Source: Betaproteobacteria bacterium Ga0077532 (GTDB lineage: Bacteria > Pseudomonadota > Gammaproteobacteria > Burkholderiales > Ga0077523). Taken from it: a stretch of 64,000 nt of DNA. The position numbers and the translations under genes were made by a program. Position 1 is the stretch's first letter. The number at the start of each line of letters is the position of its first letter. The DNA lies in assembly GCA_001464895.1 (NCBI GenBank), contig LNEE01000031.1:62001-126000 (forward strand), written 5' to 3'. The notes under the pieces are model-generated. The model was not told the DNA's origin. It did no database searches and saw only the letters and a list, made by a program, of their open reading frames with translations. This document shows positions 36,368 to 45,383 of the stretch, one piece after another.

Positions 36368-37449
36368 CAGACCGGCCCTCCCGCGTCGGAGGGCGCAGCA
36401 CGCTTTCCGAAGCGGCCGAGCACGGATTCGAGGAGGCCCGCGAGTCCGTTCGGGAGGAACCGCACGATCACGATGAAGAGGCCACCCAGCACGAGCAGGA
36501 AGCCGTAGAGCAGCTCGTCGCCCAGGAAGCTCTGCATGCCGTTCACCAGGAACGCACCGATGATGGCGCCGATGAGCGACATGCGTCCGCCGACGGCAGC
36601 CCATATCACCATGGTCACGCTGAACGAGACTTCGAGTGCGGTCGGCGACACGTACTGGACGATCATGACCCACAGCACCCCTGCCACGGCAGCGACGAAG
36701 CCGGAGAGCGTGAAGACAGATACCTGGTAGGCGGCGACGCTGTAGCCCAGGAAGCGTGCGCGTTCCGGGTCCTCCCGGACGGCCTGGATGATGAGACCGA
36801 ACTTGCTGTGCAGCAGCGCCTTGAGCCCCAAGGTGAGCACTGTCAGGCACGCGAGCGCGATCCAGTAGGCCGTGGCGCTGTAGGGGTCGATCGAGTACTC
36901 GCCGAGTTGCAGTGGATTCGGGGGCGAGATGCCGTTGAAGCCTGCCGTGTAGGGCTGCATGTCGAAGGCCATGCTGTACCAGGCGGACAACATCGCGAGG
37001 GTCACGATCGCGACGAACACGCCGGCCACCCGCGCCTGGAACATGATCGTGCCGAGTGCCGCGAAGAAGAGCGTCGGGACGATCAGGGCCAGGGCGATGC
37101 CGGTGGGTGCATGCCAGAAGGGTTCCCAGAGCGCCGGCAGTTCAGTCAGCTCGTTGGTGAGCATGAAACTGGGGATGGGCATGCTCTCCGGGTCCTGCGC
37201 CTGCATCTGCATCGTCATGCCCATCCCGTAGGCGGCGAGGCCGAACGCGATGCCCTGGCCGAGACTCAGGATGCCGCCGTAGCCCCACACCAGACTCACC
37301 GACAAGGCGAGCATGCCGAGCACGAGAAAGCGCGCGAGAAGGTTCACCGTGAACGTGTTCTCGACCATCAACGGGACGCAGGCCAGAACCACGAAGAACA
37401 CGAGGTAGGCAGCCCATTGCGCCTTGGGGTTGTGATACGGGTTGCTCAT
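36367..37449 (-). CDS. urtC: Urea/amide ABC transporter permease (UrtC/FmdF-like)
   Basis: A 360-residue LivM-class permease with about nine to ten hydrophobic segments. The WGYGGILSLGQGIAFGLAAYG region (about 50-70) is characteristic of UrtC, and QVSVFTLSGFVAAVAG is the coupling-helix region. It pairs with the 301-residue permease encoded 43 bp upstream. The order binding protein-UrtB-UrtC-UrtD-UrtE is the standard urea operon and also that of the Methylophilus fmdDEF short-chain amide transporter. Confidence 0.86.
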   Translation of the reverse strand: MSNPYHNPKAQWAAYLVFFVVLACVPLMVENTFTVNLLARFLVLGMLALSVSLVWGYGGILSLGQGIAFGLAAYGMGMTMQMQAQDPESMPIPSFMLTNELTELPALWEPFWHAPTGIALALIVPTLFFAALGTIMFQARVAGVFVAIVTLAMLSAWYSMAFDMQPYTAGFNGISPPNPLQLGEYSIDPYSATAYWIALACLTVLTLGLKALLHSKFGLIIQAVREDPERARFLGYSVAAYQVSVFTLSGFVAAVAGVLWVMIVQYVSPTALEVSFSVTMVIWAAVGGRMSLIGAIIGAFLVNGMQSFLGDELLYGFLLVLGGLFIVIVRFLPNGLAGLLESVLGRFGKRAAPSDAGGPV

Positions 37450-37492
37450 CGGATCGGGTCCCGGGAGTTCGTGTGCATGGTGTCGGGTGGGG

Positions 37493-38398
37493 TCAGCGAC
37501 GCGCGAGCGCTTCGGAGAAGAGTCCCTGCGGTCGGAATCGCAAGAAGATCACCACCAGAAGGAAGAGCCAGAACTTGGCGAAGGTCCCGTTGGTGAAGTA
37601 GGCGAAGACCGAATAGATCTCGCCCAGGCCGAGGGCACTCACCAAGCTGCCCGCGAGGGAGCCGACCCCGCCGACCACCACGACCAGGAAGGCCTCGACG
37701 ATGTAGCCGGCGCCCATGTCGGGAAAGACGTTCTTGATGGCGCCGAACATCGCACCTGCTAGTCCGGCGAGCCCGGCGCCATAGGCGAAAGTGAGCGTGT
37801 AGACCCGGCCGGCGTCGATGCCGTGGGCCGCTGCGATCTCCTTGTTCTGCGTCACGGCGCGCACCATCAGGCCGACGCGCGTCTTCTGCAGCAGCCACCA
37901 CGTCACGACGAAGGCGGCGATCGTCACGCCGAAGATGAAGACGCGGAACCATGACAGTTCGAACACCCAGAACTGCATCGACGCGTTCAGGAAAGCGGGG
38001 CTGGTGACGTTCTTGGGTTCGGGGCCGACCAGGAGTCTCACCCCCTGCACCAGCACGAGCGACAACCCCCACGTCGCGAGCAGCGTATCGAGCGGTCGCT
38101 TGTAGAGATGGCGGATGAGAAGCTTCTCGATGATCGCCCCGATGGCGGCCACGATCAGGAAGGCGCAAGGAACGCAGAGCAGGAACGGCAGACCGAACAC
38201 CGACTGCAGCAGATAGGTCGTGTAGGCGCCCAGCATCACGAACTCGCCGTGCGCCATGTTGATGACGCCCATCGTGCCGTACACGATGGCGAGGCCGAGG
38301 GCTGCTATGAGCCAGATGCTCGCCATGCTGAGACCGATCAGCAGGGCGTTCATGAATGGCTCGAACGCGAAGGCGGTCCAGAAGTGGTTGACGCTCAT
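37493..38398 (-). CDS. Urea/amide ABC transporter permease (UrtB/FmdE-like)
   Basis: A 301-residue LivH-class permease with the conserved LGLAIVYGTMGVINMAHGEF region (about 33-52). Canonical UrtB proteins often carry an additional N-terminal domain and exceed 500 residues; this one lacks it and is closer in size to FmdE of the Methylophilus amide transporter. ATG 38398 is chosen because the family starts there; the longer open frame upstream crosses the hairpin region after the binding-protein gene. Confidence 0.84.
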   Translation of the reverse strand: MSVNHFWTAFAFEPFMNALLIGLSMASIWLIAALGLAIVYGTMGVINMAHGEFVMLGAYTTYLLQSVFGLPFLLCVPCAFLIVAAIGAIIEKLLIRHLYKRPLDTLLATWGLSLVLVQGVRLLVGPEPKNVTSPAFLNASMQFWVFELSWFRVFIFGVTIAAFVVTWWLLQKTRVGLMVRAVTQNKEIAAAHGIDAGRVYTLTFAYGAGLAGLAGAMFGAIKNVFPDMGAGYIVEAFLVVVVGGVGSLAGSLVSALGLGEIYSVFAYFTNGTFAKFWLFLLVVIFLRFRPQGLFSEALARR

Positions 38399-38441
38399 GG
38401 GATGAATCCGTCCGACGGGATGCGGGGTGCGCCGCGGGGAC

Positions 38442-38471
38442 GGCGAGGTCGGGGGGAAGTCCGACCCCGCC
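38442..38471 (-). promoter_or_regulatory. Intercistronic hairpin after the binding-protein gene
   Basis: GGCGAGGTCGG (38442-38452) pairs with CCGACCCCGCC (38461-38471), 11 bp with one mismatch and an 8-base loop. It lies in the 92-bp gap between the binding-protein gene and the first permease. Without a U-tract it looks like the mRNA-stabilising or attenuating hairpin often found after binding-protein genes, which are made in excess over the membrane parts. Confidence 0.55.
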
Positions 38472-38490
38472 GGCGCGGCGCCGTCACCTG

Positions 38491-39816
38491 CTACAAAACG
38501 CTCTTCAGAACCTTCCCGTCCTTCGTGTGCAGACCATCGAACTTGCACACTCCGCGTTCCGGATAGATCACGAACGGATCCGGGGCGATGTGATCCTTCG
38601 CGGCCTGGACGATCTTGAACTGGCCGTCGCCGCCGCACTGGCCGATCTTCGGCTTCATGTAGAGGTGGCAGGTCTCGTCGAACCAGACCAGACCTTCGGG
38701 AGAGATGTCGTCCTCGAGGCGGATGCCGGGGGTGACATCACGCAGCATCCGGGGCGTCACGGCTTCGACGCTGCCGGCCTTCGCCGCTGCCTTCTCGAAG
38801 GCGGCCTTGAAGGCGTACACGGAGAGGTAGGTCTCCTCCATGTTGTAGTGCGTCACACCGCCCTTGCCGTACTTGCTGGACAGGTACTCGTCGACGAATT
38901 TCTTGTTGGTGGGCGTGTCGAGGGCCTCGAAGTACGGGGCGGAGAGGAAGTGCCCGGCACCGAACTCGGCGCCCATGGCGCGGATCTCGATCTCGCCCGT
39001 CGTGAGGGCGGCGATCGGCATCTTGTCCACCTTGAAGCCTTCCTGCTTGAACTGCTTGTGGAGCGCGATATCGGAGTCGCCGACCACCGTCGAGAAGATG
39101 AAGTCGGGCTTCGTCTGGCGGATCTTGTTGAAGATCGAAGTGAAGTCGGAGCCGCCGAGTTCCACGTACTCCTCGCCGAGCAGTTCGCCGCCGGCTCTCT
39201 CGAGCCACACCTTCGCGTTCTTGTTCGATTCCTTCGGCCAGATGTAGTTGGAACCGACGAAGTACACCTTCTTGCCGAAGTTCTTCACCATGAACGGGAT
39301 CAGGTCCTGGGAGTGCTGGTTCGCCAGCGGCCCGGTGTTCACGATGTTCTGCGTGCATTCCCGGCCTTCGTAGCAGGTCGGGTAGTAGAGCAGGTGGTCG
39401 CGCGACATGACGATCGGGGCCATGGCGCGACGGCTTGCCGACGTGTAACCGCCGAACGTGGCGATCACGCGGTCCTTGAGGATCAGCTGGCTGATCTTTT
39501 CGGAGTAGACCTTGATGTCCGACTTGGCATCGATGATCACCGGCTCGACCTTCATGCCCATGATCCCGCCGGCCTTGTTGATCTTGTCGATGGCGAACTG
39601 CACCACCTGGTTCGAATCCGTCTCGACCACTGCAAGGCTGCCCGTGAGCGAGAACAGGACGCCCACCTTGATCGTGCCGCCCTTCGTGACCCAGGGCTTG
39701 CCTTGCGCGTTCGCGTCCTTGATGAGTAGCTGCGGGAATCCGCCGATGGCGCTCGCGCCAGCCACGGTGCCGAGCGCAGCGCTCGATTTCAGGAACGATC
39801 TCCTAGAGCCTTTCAT
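38491..39816 (-). CDS. Urea/short-chain amide ABC transporter substrate-binding protein (UrtA/FmdD/AmiC-like)
   Basis: A 441-residue secreted binding protein of the UrtA/AmiC type (Peri_BP_5). A twin-arginine type leader (SRRSFLKSSAAL, residues 4-15) ends near Ala-Asn-Ala-Gln at about 38. Body motifs GVLFSLTGSLAVVET and YYPTCYEGRECTQN resemble UrtA and FmdD, the binding protein for short-chain amides and urea in Methylophilus. First gene of a nine-gene operon that contains dimethylformamidase, so a formamide-like ligand is likely but not proven. Preceded by a sigma-54 element and an NtrC-like dyad. Confidence 0.86.
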   Translation of the reverse strand: MKGSRRSFLKSSAALGTVAGASAIGGFPQLLIKDANAQGKPWVTKGGTIKVGVLFSLTGSLAVVETDSNQVVQFAIDKINKAGGIMGMKVEPVIIDAKSDIKVYSEKISQLILKDRVIATFGGYTSASRRAMAPIVMSRDHLLYYPTCYEGRECTQNIVNTGPLANQHSQDLIPFMVKNFGKKVYFVGSNYIWPKESNKNAKVWLERAGGELLGEEYVELGGSDFTSIFNKIRQTKPDFIFSTVVGDSDIALHKQFKQEGFKVDKMPIAALTTGEIEIRAMGAEFGAGHFLSAPYFEALDTPTNKKFVDEYLSSKYGKGGVTHYNMEETYLSVYAFKAAFEKAAAKAGSVEAVTPRMLRDVTPGIRLEDDISPEGLVWFDETCHLYMKPKIGQCGGDGQFKIVQAAKDHIAPDPFVIYPERGVCKFDGLHTKDGKVLKSVL

Positions 39817-39887
39817 AGCTGTGCGTCTCCTAGTTCCGATTGGTGGGGATCGCGTGTTTCACCAGAAGCACGCATGTTGCACTGTAG

Positions 39888-39902
39888 GCAACTTGCATAC
39901 CA
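39888..39902 (-). promoter_or_regulatory. Sigma-54 promoter of the amide/dimethylformamidase operon
   Basis: On the minus strand the sequence reads TGGTAT-GCAAG-TTGC (39902 down to 39888), matching the -24/-12 consensus TGGYAC-N5-TTGC with exact spacing and both invariant GG and GC. Transcription would start near 39876, about 60 bp before the binding-protein ATG. Sigma-54 promoters need an enhancer-binding activator, and an NtrC-like site lies upstream. Confidence 0.72.
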
Positions 39903-39967
39903 AATCAGCGGGCGCACAGAGAGTGATTAAAAACAGATGGTTGCGAGATTCGCCTCCGAATTGATTC

Positions 39968-39982
39968 GCACTTAAGTAGTGC
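39968..39982. promoter_or_regulatory. NtrC-like binding dyad
   Basis: GCAC-TTAAGTA-GTGC is a near-perfect dyad with the 7-base spacing and outer bases of the NtrC consensus (TGCACY-N5-RGTGCA). It lies about 65-80 bp upstream of the sigma-54 element, a usual enhancer distance. The 356-bp interval 39817-40172 that contains both is AT-richer than its surroundings and separates two divergent transcripts. Confidence 0.62.
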
Positions 39983-40001
39983 AAAATCTTTTTCATGCAC
40001 C

Positions 40002-40024
40002 TTAGTTTCCCATGGAGAAACTAA
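40002..40024. promoter_or_regulatory. 23-bp palindromic operator candidate
   Basis: TTAGTTTC (40002-40009) and GAAACTAA (40017-40024) are perfect 8-bp inverted arms around a 7-base centre containing CCATGG. It sits in the divergent interval between the amide transporter and the orphan gene at 40173, close to the XRE-cupin gene. It is a likely regulator site, perhaps for that protein; the assignment is inference. Confidence 0.5.
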
Positions 40025-40172
40025 TCACTCGGAAAGGCGTATAAACGATTCATATCAGGAAACATATGTTGTCTTGTGCGCGTGAGGTCCACGTTGATGC
40101 CGAGGGCCGGCGCGATGCCCGACAGCGTGGTGGGCTGCAGGGGCCCGGGGTGACGAATGTCACGGAGGATGC

Positions 40173-40553
40173 ATGACCGTCTACAGCGTTCAGCAGATCA
40201 AGTACGAGTTCTTGCTCTACATGAAGGGGCTCGGTGGGGCGTTCGGTGAATGGTATGTGGGCGCCGCGGCGGATCCCGAGCAGGCCCTCTTCGACGTCCA
40301 CGGGGTGCGTTCGGACATGGAGCCGTGGATCTACAAGCCTGCGCTCACCAACCGCGCAACGATCACGATCGTTCGCTACTTCGTCGAGGTGCTGCACGTC
40401 GATGGCCGGGTGCCGGACATCGATGACGAGGGAGCGACTATTGCTTTTTTGTTCCGGAAGAGTGCGGCGACGCGCCCGCCGCTCGCGTCTGTGCGTGTAT
40501 CGGATCTTCCAGTGGAGGCGGTGGCGTCGGTGGTTGGTGCGTCCGAGCGCTGA
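40173..40553 (+). CDS. Uncharacterised 126-residue protein
   Basis: I do not recognise this protein. It starts with ATG 40173 after a good ribosome site (GGAGG six bases before) and has no signal peptide or membrane segment. The N-terminal 70 residues are acidic/aromatic (YEFLLYMKGLGG, EWYVGAAADPEQALFDVHGV, then EPWIYKPALTN). The middle segment RATITIVRYFVEVLHVDGRV looks like a strand-helix element. The last 30 residues are low in information. It is divergent from the amide/dimethylformamidase operon and 196 bp upstream of an XRE-cupin regulator, so a role in that system is possible. Confidence 0.65.
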   Translation: MTVYSVQQIKYEFLLYMKGLGGAFGEWYVGAAADPEQALFDVHGVRSDMEPWIYKPALTNRATITIVRYFVEVLHVDGRVPDIDDEGATIAFLFRKSAATRPPLASVRVSDLPVEAVASVVGASER

Positions 40554-40748
40554 CCGTGGCGGCGATCATTCCCGGAGTCTCCCGACGAAATGGGGGGGCG
40601 CAGATGACTGGCATCGCGGTTCCGGTTTCCGGGTGGGCGCCACGATCCGCGACGGGAACGCTCGAGGGGAAGGGCGGTGGGGGCGCGTTCGCGGCGACGA
40701 CTCGGGCGCCCAGACGGAGTCCGGGTAACCGAAAGGAGGGTGGCTATA

Positions 40749-41504
40749 ATGGGCGTCGTTCTGCGCTTGGATCCCAGCCGTTCCAGACCCCCGACCGGGG
40801 AGCCTGGGGGCGCGCCGACGATCCCATCCACTCCCGTCGACATCTTCCCGCCTGCCATGGTCGCAAAGTCTGCCGTCTCAGTCGTACCGGATCCGAGCAT
40901 CGTGTCCGCACCGAGCCCTGAGGACAAGAGCCTCGAGCGGCACATCGGGAACGTGGTTCGGGATCTTCGTTTGCAGCAGCGACTCACGATTGCCGACGTT
41001 GCGTCGCAGGCGCAGATCAGTCGGGGCATGCTGTCGAAGATCGAGAACGGCCAGGCCTCCACCAGTCTGGACACCCTCGCCAAGCTCTCCAGCGTGCTCG
41101 GCGTTTCGATGGCGCATCTGTTCCGCGACTACGACAGGCCCGATGGCGGTGCGCAGCTGGTCAAGAGCGATGCAGGCATGGAGGTCGTGCGCCGCGGCAC
41201 CAAGCGGGGGCACACATATCAGCTCCTCGCGTACGACAAGGGCCCGCGCAAGAGCTTCGAGCCCTTTCTGATCTCGATGGACGACAGCAGCGAGATCTTC
41301 CAGAGTTTCGAGCACCCTGGCACCGAGTTCATCTACATGCTTCAGGGTCGCATCGAGTACCGCCATGGCCAGCAGACCTACCTGCTTGGTCCCGGCGATG
41401 CGCTCACGTTCCGGGGGGAGGTCCCGCACGGTCCCGAGAAGCTTCTCGAGGTGCCGATCCGTTTCCTCTCGATCATCGTCTACGGGGAAGCGGGCGAGGG
41501 CTGA
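40749..41504 (+). CDS. XRE-family regulator with C-terminal cupin domain
   Basis: A 251-residue regulator: a proline-rich N-terminal extension (about 1-58), an XRE helix-turn-helix (about 62-122, [14 protein letters not shown]) and a cupin domain (about 170-248, [34 protein letters not shown]). It is a close paralog of the protein at 27399, differing mainly in the N-terminal extension. ATG 40749 follows AAAGGAGG and is preferred; ATG 40857 would remove the extension. Position beside the amide operon suggests that it controls that operon or the orphan gene. Confidence 0.85.
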   Translation: MGVVLRLDPSRSRPPTGEPGGAPTIPSTPVDIFPPAMVAKSAVSVVPDPSIVSAPSPEDKSLERHIGNVVRDLRLQQRLTIADVASQAQISRGMLSKIENGQASTSLDTLAKLSSVLGVSMAHLFRDYDRPDGGAQLVKSDAGMEVVRRGTKRGHTYQLLAYDKGPRKSFEPFLISMDDSSEIFQSFEHPGTEFIYMLQGRIEYRHGQQTYLLGPGDALTFRGEVPHGPEKLLEVPIRFLSIIVYGEAGEG

Positions 41505-41532
41505 GGAGCGCCCGCGCTTAGCGTCGCGCAGA

Positions 41533-42084
41533 TCAGTCGGCGTCAGGGTTTTCGCAGAGAAACTTGAGGCGCAGAAGCCCGCTCCGGTACATCCCTTCGA
41601 TGAGCGCCTCTACGGCGTCCATGTCCGAGGCGGAGTTGTCCCGCACCTCGAACCGTGACTGCCAGACCACCATCGAGAGCCGCGGCTCCATCTCGATCAC
41701 CGATATCGAGGCGCGGTACTCCTCGAGCGGAATCTCGCTCCATCCGGCCAGGCGCCATTCCTTCCGCATCAGATCAGGATCCAGTCGGGTCAGCTCGTGC
41801 TGTATCCGCATGCCGTTGCGGAACTGCAGTTGCCGGATGCTCCCCACCTCATTGCCTTGACCTCGCAGGATCCGCATGGCGCGTACCGATGGATTCCAGC
41901 TCTGGAAGTCGTCGAACGTGCCGAGGCGGTTCCATACTTCTGCGGCGGGCGCTGCGATCTCCACGAATTGATGGGCGGCGCGGGATTCCGATCGGGCGTC
42001 CGGAGGGAGCAGAAGCGCAGTGGTGAACGTTGCGGACACGACCAGTCCGAGCAGGCGTCGTCGTTGTGTGTGGATAGACAGCAT
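41533..42084 (-). CDS. Secreted SRPBCC (START/Bet v1-like) protein
   Basis: A 183-residue protein with an N-terminal signal or anchor (Arg-Arg-Arg then a hydrophobic core, to about 30) followed by a polyketide-cyclase/SRPBCC fold. The family pattern FVEIAAPAAEVWNRLGTFDDFQSWNP spans about 45-70, with a later EYRASISV strand. Such proteins bind hydrophobic ligands; no substrate can be inferred. Start ATG 42084 is chosen to begin at the signal peptide, though the frame is open to 42165. It converges on the XRE-cupin gene and lies downstream of the amtB terminator. Confidence 0.75.
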   Translation of the reverse strand: MLSIHTQRRRLLGLVVSATFTTALLLPPDARSESRAAHQFVEIAAPAAEVWNRLGTFDDFQSWNPSVRAMRILRGQGNEVGSIRQLQFRNGMRIQHELTRLDPDLMRKEWRLAGWSEIPLEEYRASISVIEMEPRLSMVVWQSRFEVRDNSASDMDAVEALIEGMYRSGLLRLKFLCENPDAD

Positions 42085-42163
42085 CTCGGATTGCGCAGGA
42101 GCGCGTGATGAGCGATGCGAAGTGGACTCGCAGTTCGACCTGTCGTTCCACTTCGTGTGCGCC

Positions 42164-42190
42164 AAAAAAACGGGCGCCCGAGGCGCCCGT
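42164..42190 (-). terminator. Intrinsic terminator of the porin-glnK-amtB operon
   Basis: On the minus strand ACGGGCGCC-TCG-GGCGCCCGT forms a perfect 9-bp stem with a 3-base loop (42190-42170), followed by a run of T (42170-42164). It lies about 75 bp after the amtB stop. Confidence 0.93.
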
Positions 42191-42261
42191 TGAATCCGAC
42201 CGAGAGGAGTGTCTGCCGGAGGAGGAGAGATCGAAGAGTGTCGGGATTCCCGCTGGGAATC

Positions 42262-43779
42262 TCAGTAGTGGTAGGCGCTCTCGCCGTGCTCGGTGACGTC
42301 GAGGCCTTCGCGCTCCCGTTCCTCGGAGACCCGCAATCCGACCAGCATGTCCACGATCTTGTAGGCGATGAACGAGACCACGCCGGACCAGACGATGGTC
42401 AGCGCGACACCGGTCAGCTGGACCATGAACTGGCTGCTGATGGAGTAGTCGGCGCTGGCAGCGTTCGCCACGTAGTCCCAGACGCCCGTTCCGCCGAGGC
42501 TGGGCGAGGCGAAGATGCCGGTCCCGAGAGCGCCGATGATCCCGCCGAGCCCGTGTACGCCGAACACATCCAGCGCATCGTCCGCGCCGAGCAGGCGCTT
42601 CAGGCCGGTAACGCCCCAGAGGCACACGGCCCCGGCGACACCGCCCAGGACGATCGCGCCCATCGGACCGACGAACCCGCAGGCCGGCGTGATCGCCACC
42701 AGACCGGCAACCGCACCCGACGCAGCACCGAGCATCGACGGCCGACCCTTGATCGCCCACTCGAGGAAGACCCACGCCAGCGTGGCTGCGGCCGCGGCAA
42801 CGAAGGTGTTCAGGAAGGCGAGGGCTGCGACGCCGCTGGCTTCCAGGTTGGAGCCGACGTTGAAGCCGAACCAGCCCACCCACAGGAGCGACGCGCCGAT
42901 CATCGTCATCGTCAGGCTGTGCGGCGTGAGCGCTTCCTTGCCGTAGCCGATGCGCTTGCCCACCAGATAGGCGCCCACCAGACCGGCGACCCCGGCATTG
43001 ATGTGCACCACCGTGCCGCCAGCGAAGTCGAGTGCGCCCTTGGCCCAGAGATAGCCGGCGTTGGCCACCACAGTCGCGAGGGCGGCGTCGTCCGTGATCG
43101 CGTCGGGGCCATCCCAGTACCAGACCATGTGCGCGAGCGGCAGGTACGAGAAGGTGAACCAGATGATCATGAACAGCAGGATCGCGCTGAACTTCATCCG
43201 CTCGGCGAACGACCCGATGATCAGGCACGGCGTGATCGCGGCGAAGGTCATCTGGAACGCGATGAACGTCATCTCCGGAATCACCACACCCTTCGAGAAC
43301 GTGGCGCCGAGGCTGTCAGGCGTGACCCCGGCCAGGAATGCTTTCGAGAGCCCGCCGAAGAATGGATTCCCGCCCGTGAAAGCGACGCTGTAGCCGTAGA
43401 CGGCCCAGAGAATCGCGAGCAGCGAGAACACGACGAAGACCTGCATGAGGATCGACAGCATGTTCTTCGTGCGGACCAGTCCGCCGTAGAAGAGCGCGAG
43501 CCCGGGGATCGTCATCAGGATGACAAGAGCGGTCGCCGTGTACATGAACGCGATGTCCCCCTTGTTCGGGACCGGCGCTGCGGCGGATGCGGCGTCTGAC
43601 GGTTCGGCTTCGGCCGAAGTCTGTGTTTCCGCGGGAGCCGCGGCTTCTGCGGGCTTTGCCGCTTCCGCTGGCGCTGATGCCGCGGGAGCTGTGGCATCTG
43701 CAGGTTTGTCGTCGGCGAAGCTTCCGCTCGCGAATGCGAGCAGCGCAGCGGCCGCGAGGGTGCTAAGGAACCTGTTCAT
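42262..43779 (-). CDS. amtB: Ammonium transporter
   Basis: A 505-residue Amt/Mep/Rh channel for ammonium. A signal peptide is followed by an Ala/Pro/Glu-rich linker (about 22-72) and eleven membrane helices. The pore motifs GNVGSNLE-type and the conserved histidine region FHIN-like segments are present (VVHINAGVAGLVGAYLVG; ANVFGVHGLGGIIG-type DVFGVHGLGG). ATG 43779 is preferred because GGGGGA precedes it; ATG 43794 is five codons longer without a clear ribosome site. glnK is 31 bp upstream, the normal pairing, and a terminator follows. Confidence 0.95.
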   Translation of the reverse strand: MNRFLSTLAAAALLAFASGSFADDKPADATAPAASAPAEAAKPAEAAAPAETQTSAEAEPSDAASAAAPVPNKGDIAFMYTATALVILMTIPGLALFYGGLVRTKNMLSILMQVFVVFSLLAILWAVYGYSVAFTGGNPFFGGLSKAFLAGVTPDSLGATFSKGVVIPEMTFIAFQMTFAAITPCLIIGSFAERMKFSAILLFMIIWFTFSYLPLAHMVWYWDGPDAITDDAALATVVANAGYLWAKGALDFAGGTVVHINAGVAGLVGAYLVGKRIGYGKEALTPHSLTMTMIGASLLWVGWFGFNVGSNLEASGVAALAFLNTFVAAAAATLAWVFLEWAIKGRPSMLGAASGAVAGLVAITPACGFVGPMGAIVLGGVAGAVCLWGVTGLKRLLGADDALDVFGVHGLGGIIGALGTGIFASPSLGGTGVWDYVANAASADYSISSQFMVQLTGVALTIVWSGVVSFIAYKIVDMLVGLRVSEEREREGLDVTEHGESAYHY

Positions 43780-43810
43780 TCGTGTTTCCCCCATGGATCG
43801 TGCAAGGCGG

Positions 43811-45104
<1,294 letters not shown>

Positions 45105-45177
45105 GGTGGCGTTCCTCGAGGGTCGTTGTTTTGCCGCGGCGCTCATTTGTTGAATGGTTCCGGGCGAAACCCTAGGC

Positions 45178-45192
45178 GCAATTGACATGCCA
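45178..45192 (-). promoter_or_regulatory. Sigma-54 promoter of the porin-glnK-amtB operon
   Basis: Reads TGGCAT-GTCAA-TTGC on the minus strand (45192 to 45178), with correct spacing and both invariant dinucleotides. Start of transcription would be near 45165, about 60 bp before the porin ATG. Confidence 0.78.
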
Positions 45193-45286
45193 CGCGTAAA
45201 TCTGTTTATAAACATTGTGTTACGTGATTCGTTTTCGCGCCGCACCATTTTTGCGCCCCTACATGGTGCGAAGTATTCGAGAGTTC

Positions 45287-45301
45287 GCACACATGCGGTG
45301 C
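45287..45301. promoter_or_regulatory. NtrC-like binding dyad upstream of the nitrogen operon
   Basis: GCAC-ACATGCG-GTGC has the outer bases and spacing of the NtrC consensus and lies about 95 bp upstream of the sigma-54 element. A second, weaker half-matching site is at 45242-45256. The arms GCACCAT (from 45242) and ATGGTGC (from about 45263) form another inverted repeat between them. Confidence 0.6.
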
Positions 45302-45383
45302 AAATAGCCATGTCCAGAGTCTGGATGCTCGGTGCCGGGATGCCTTGTTACACTCCAACCCCCATGTGGCCGGGAGCCAAACC

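Noticed and set aside
40612-40627. Sigma-54-like element before the second XRE-cupin gene (TGGCAT-N5-TTCC).
   Set aside because: The invariant GC of the -12 box is missing.
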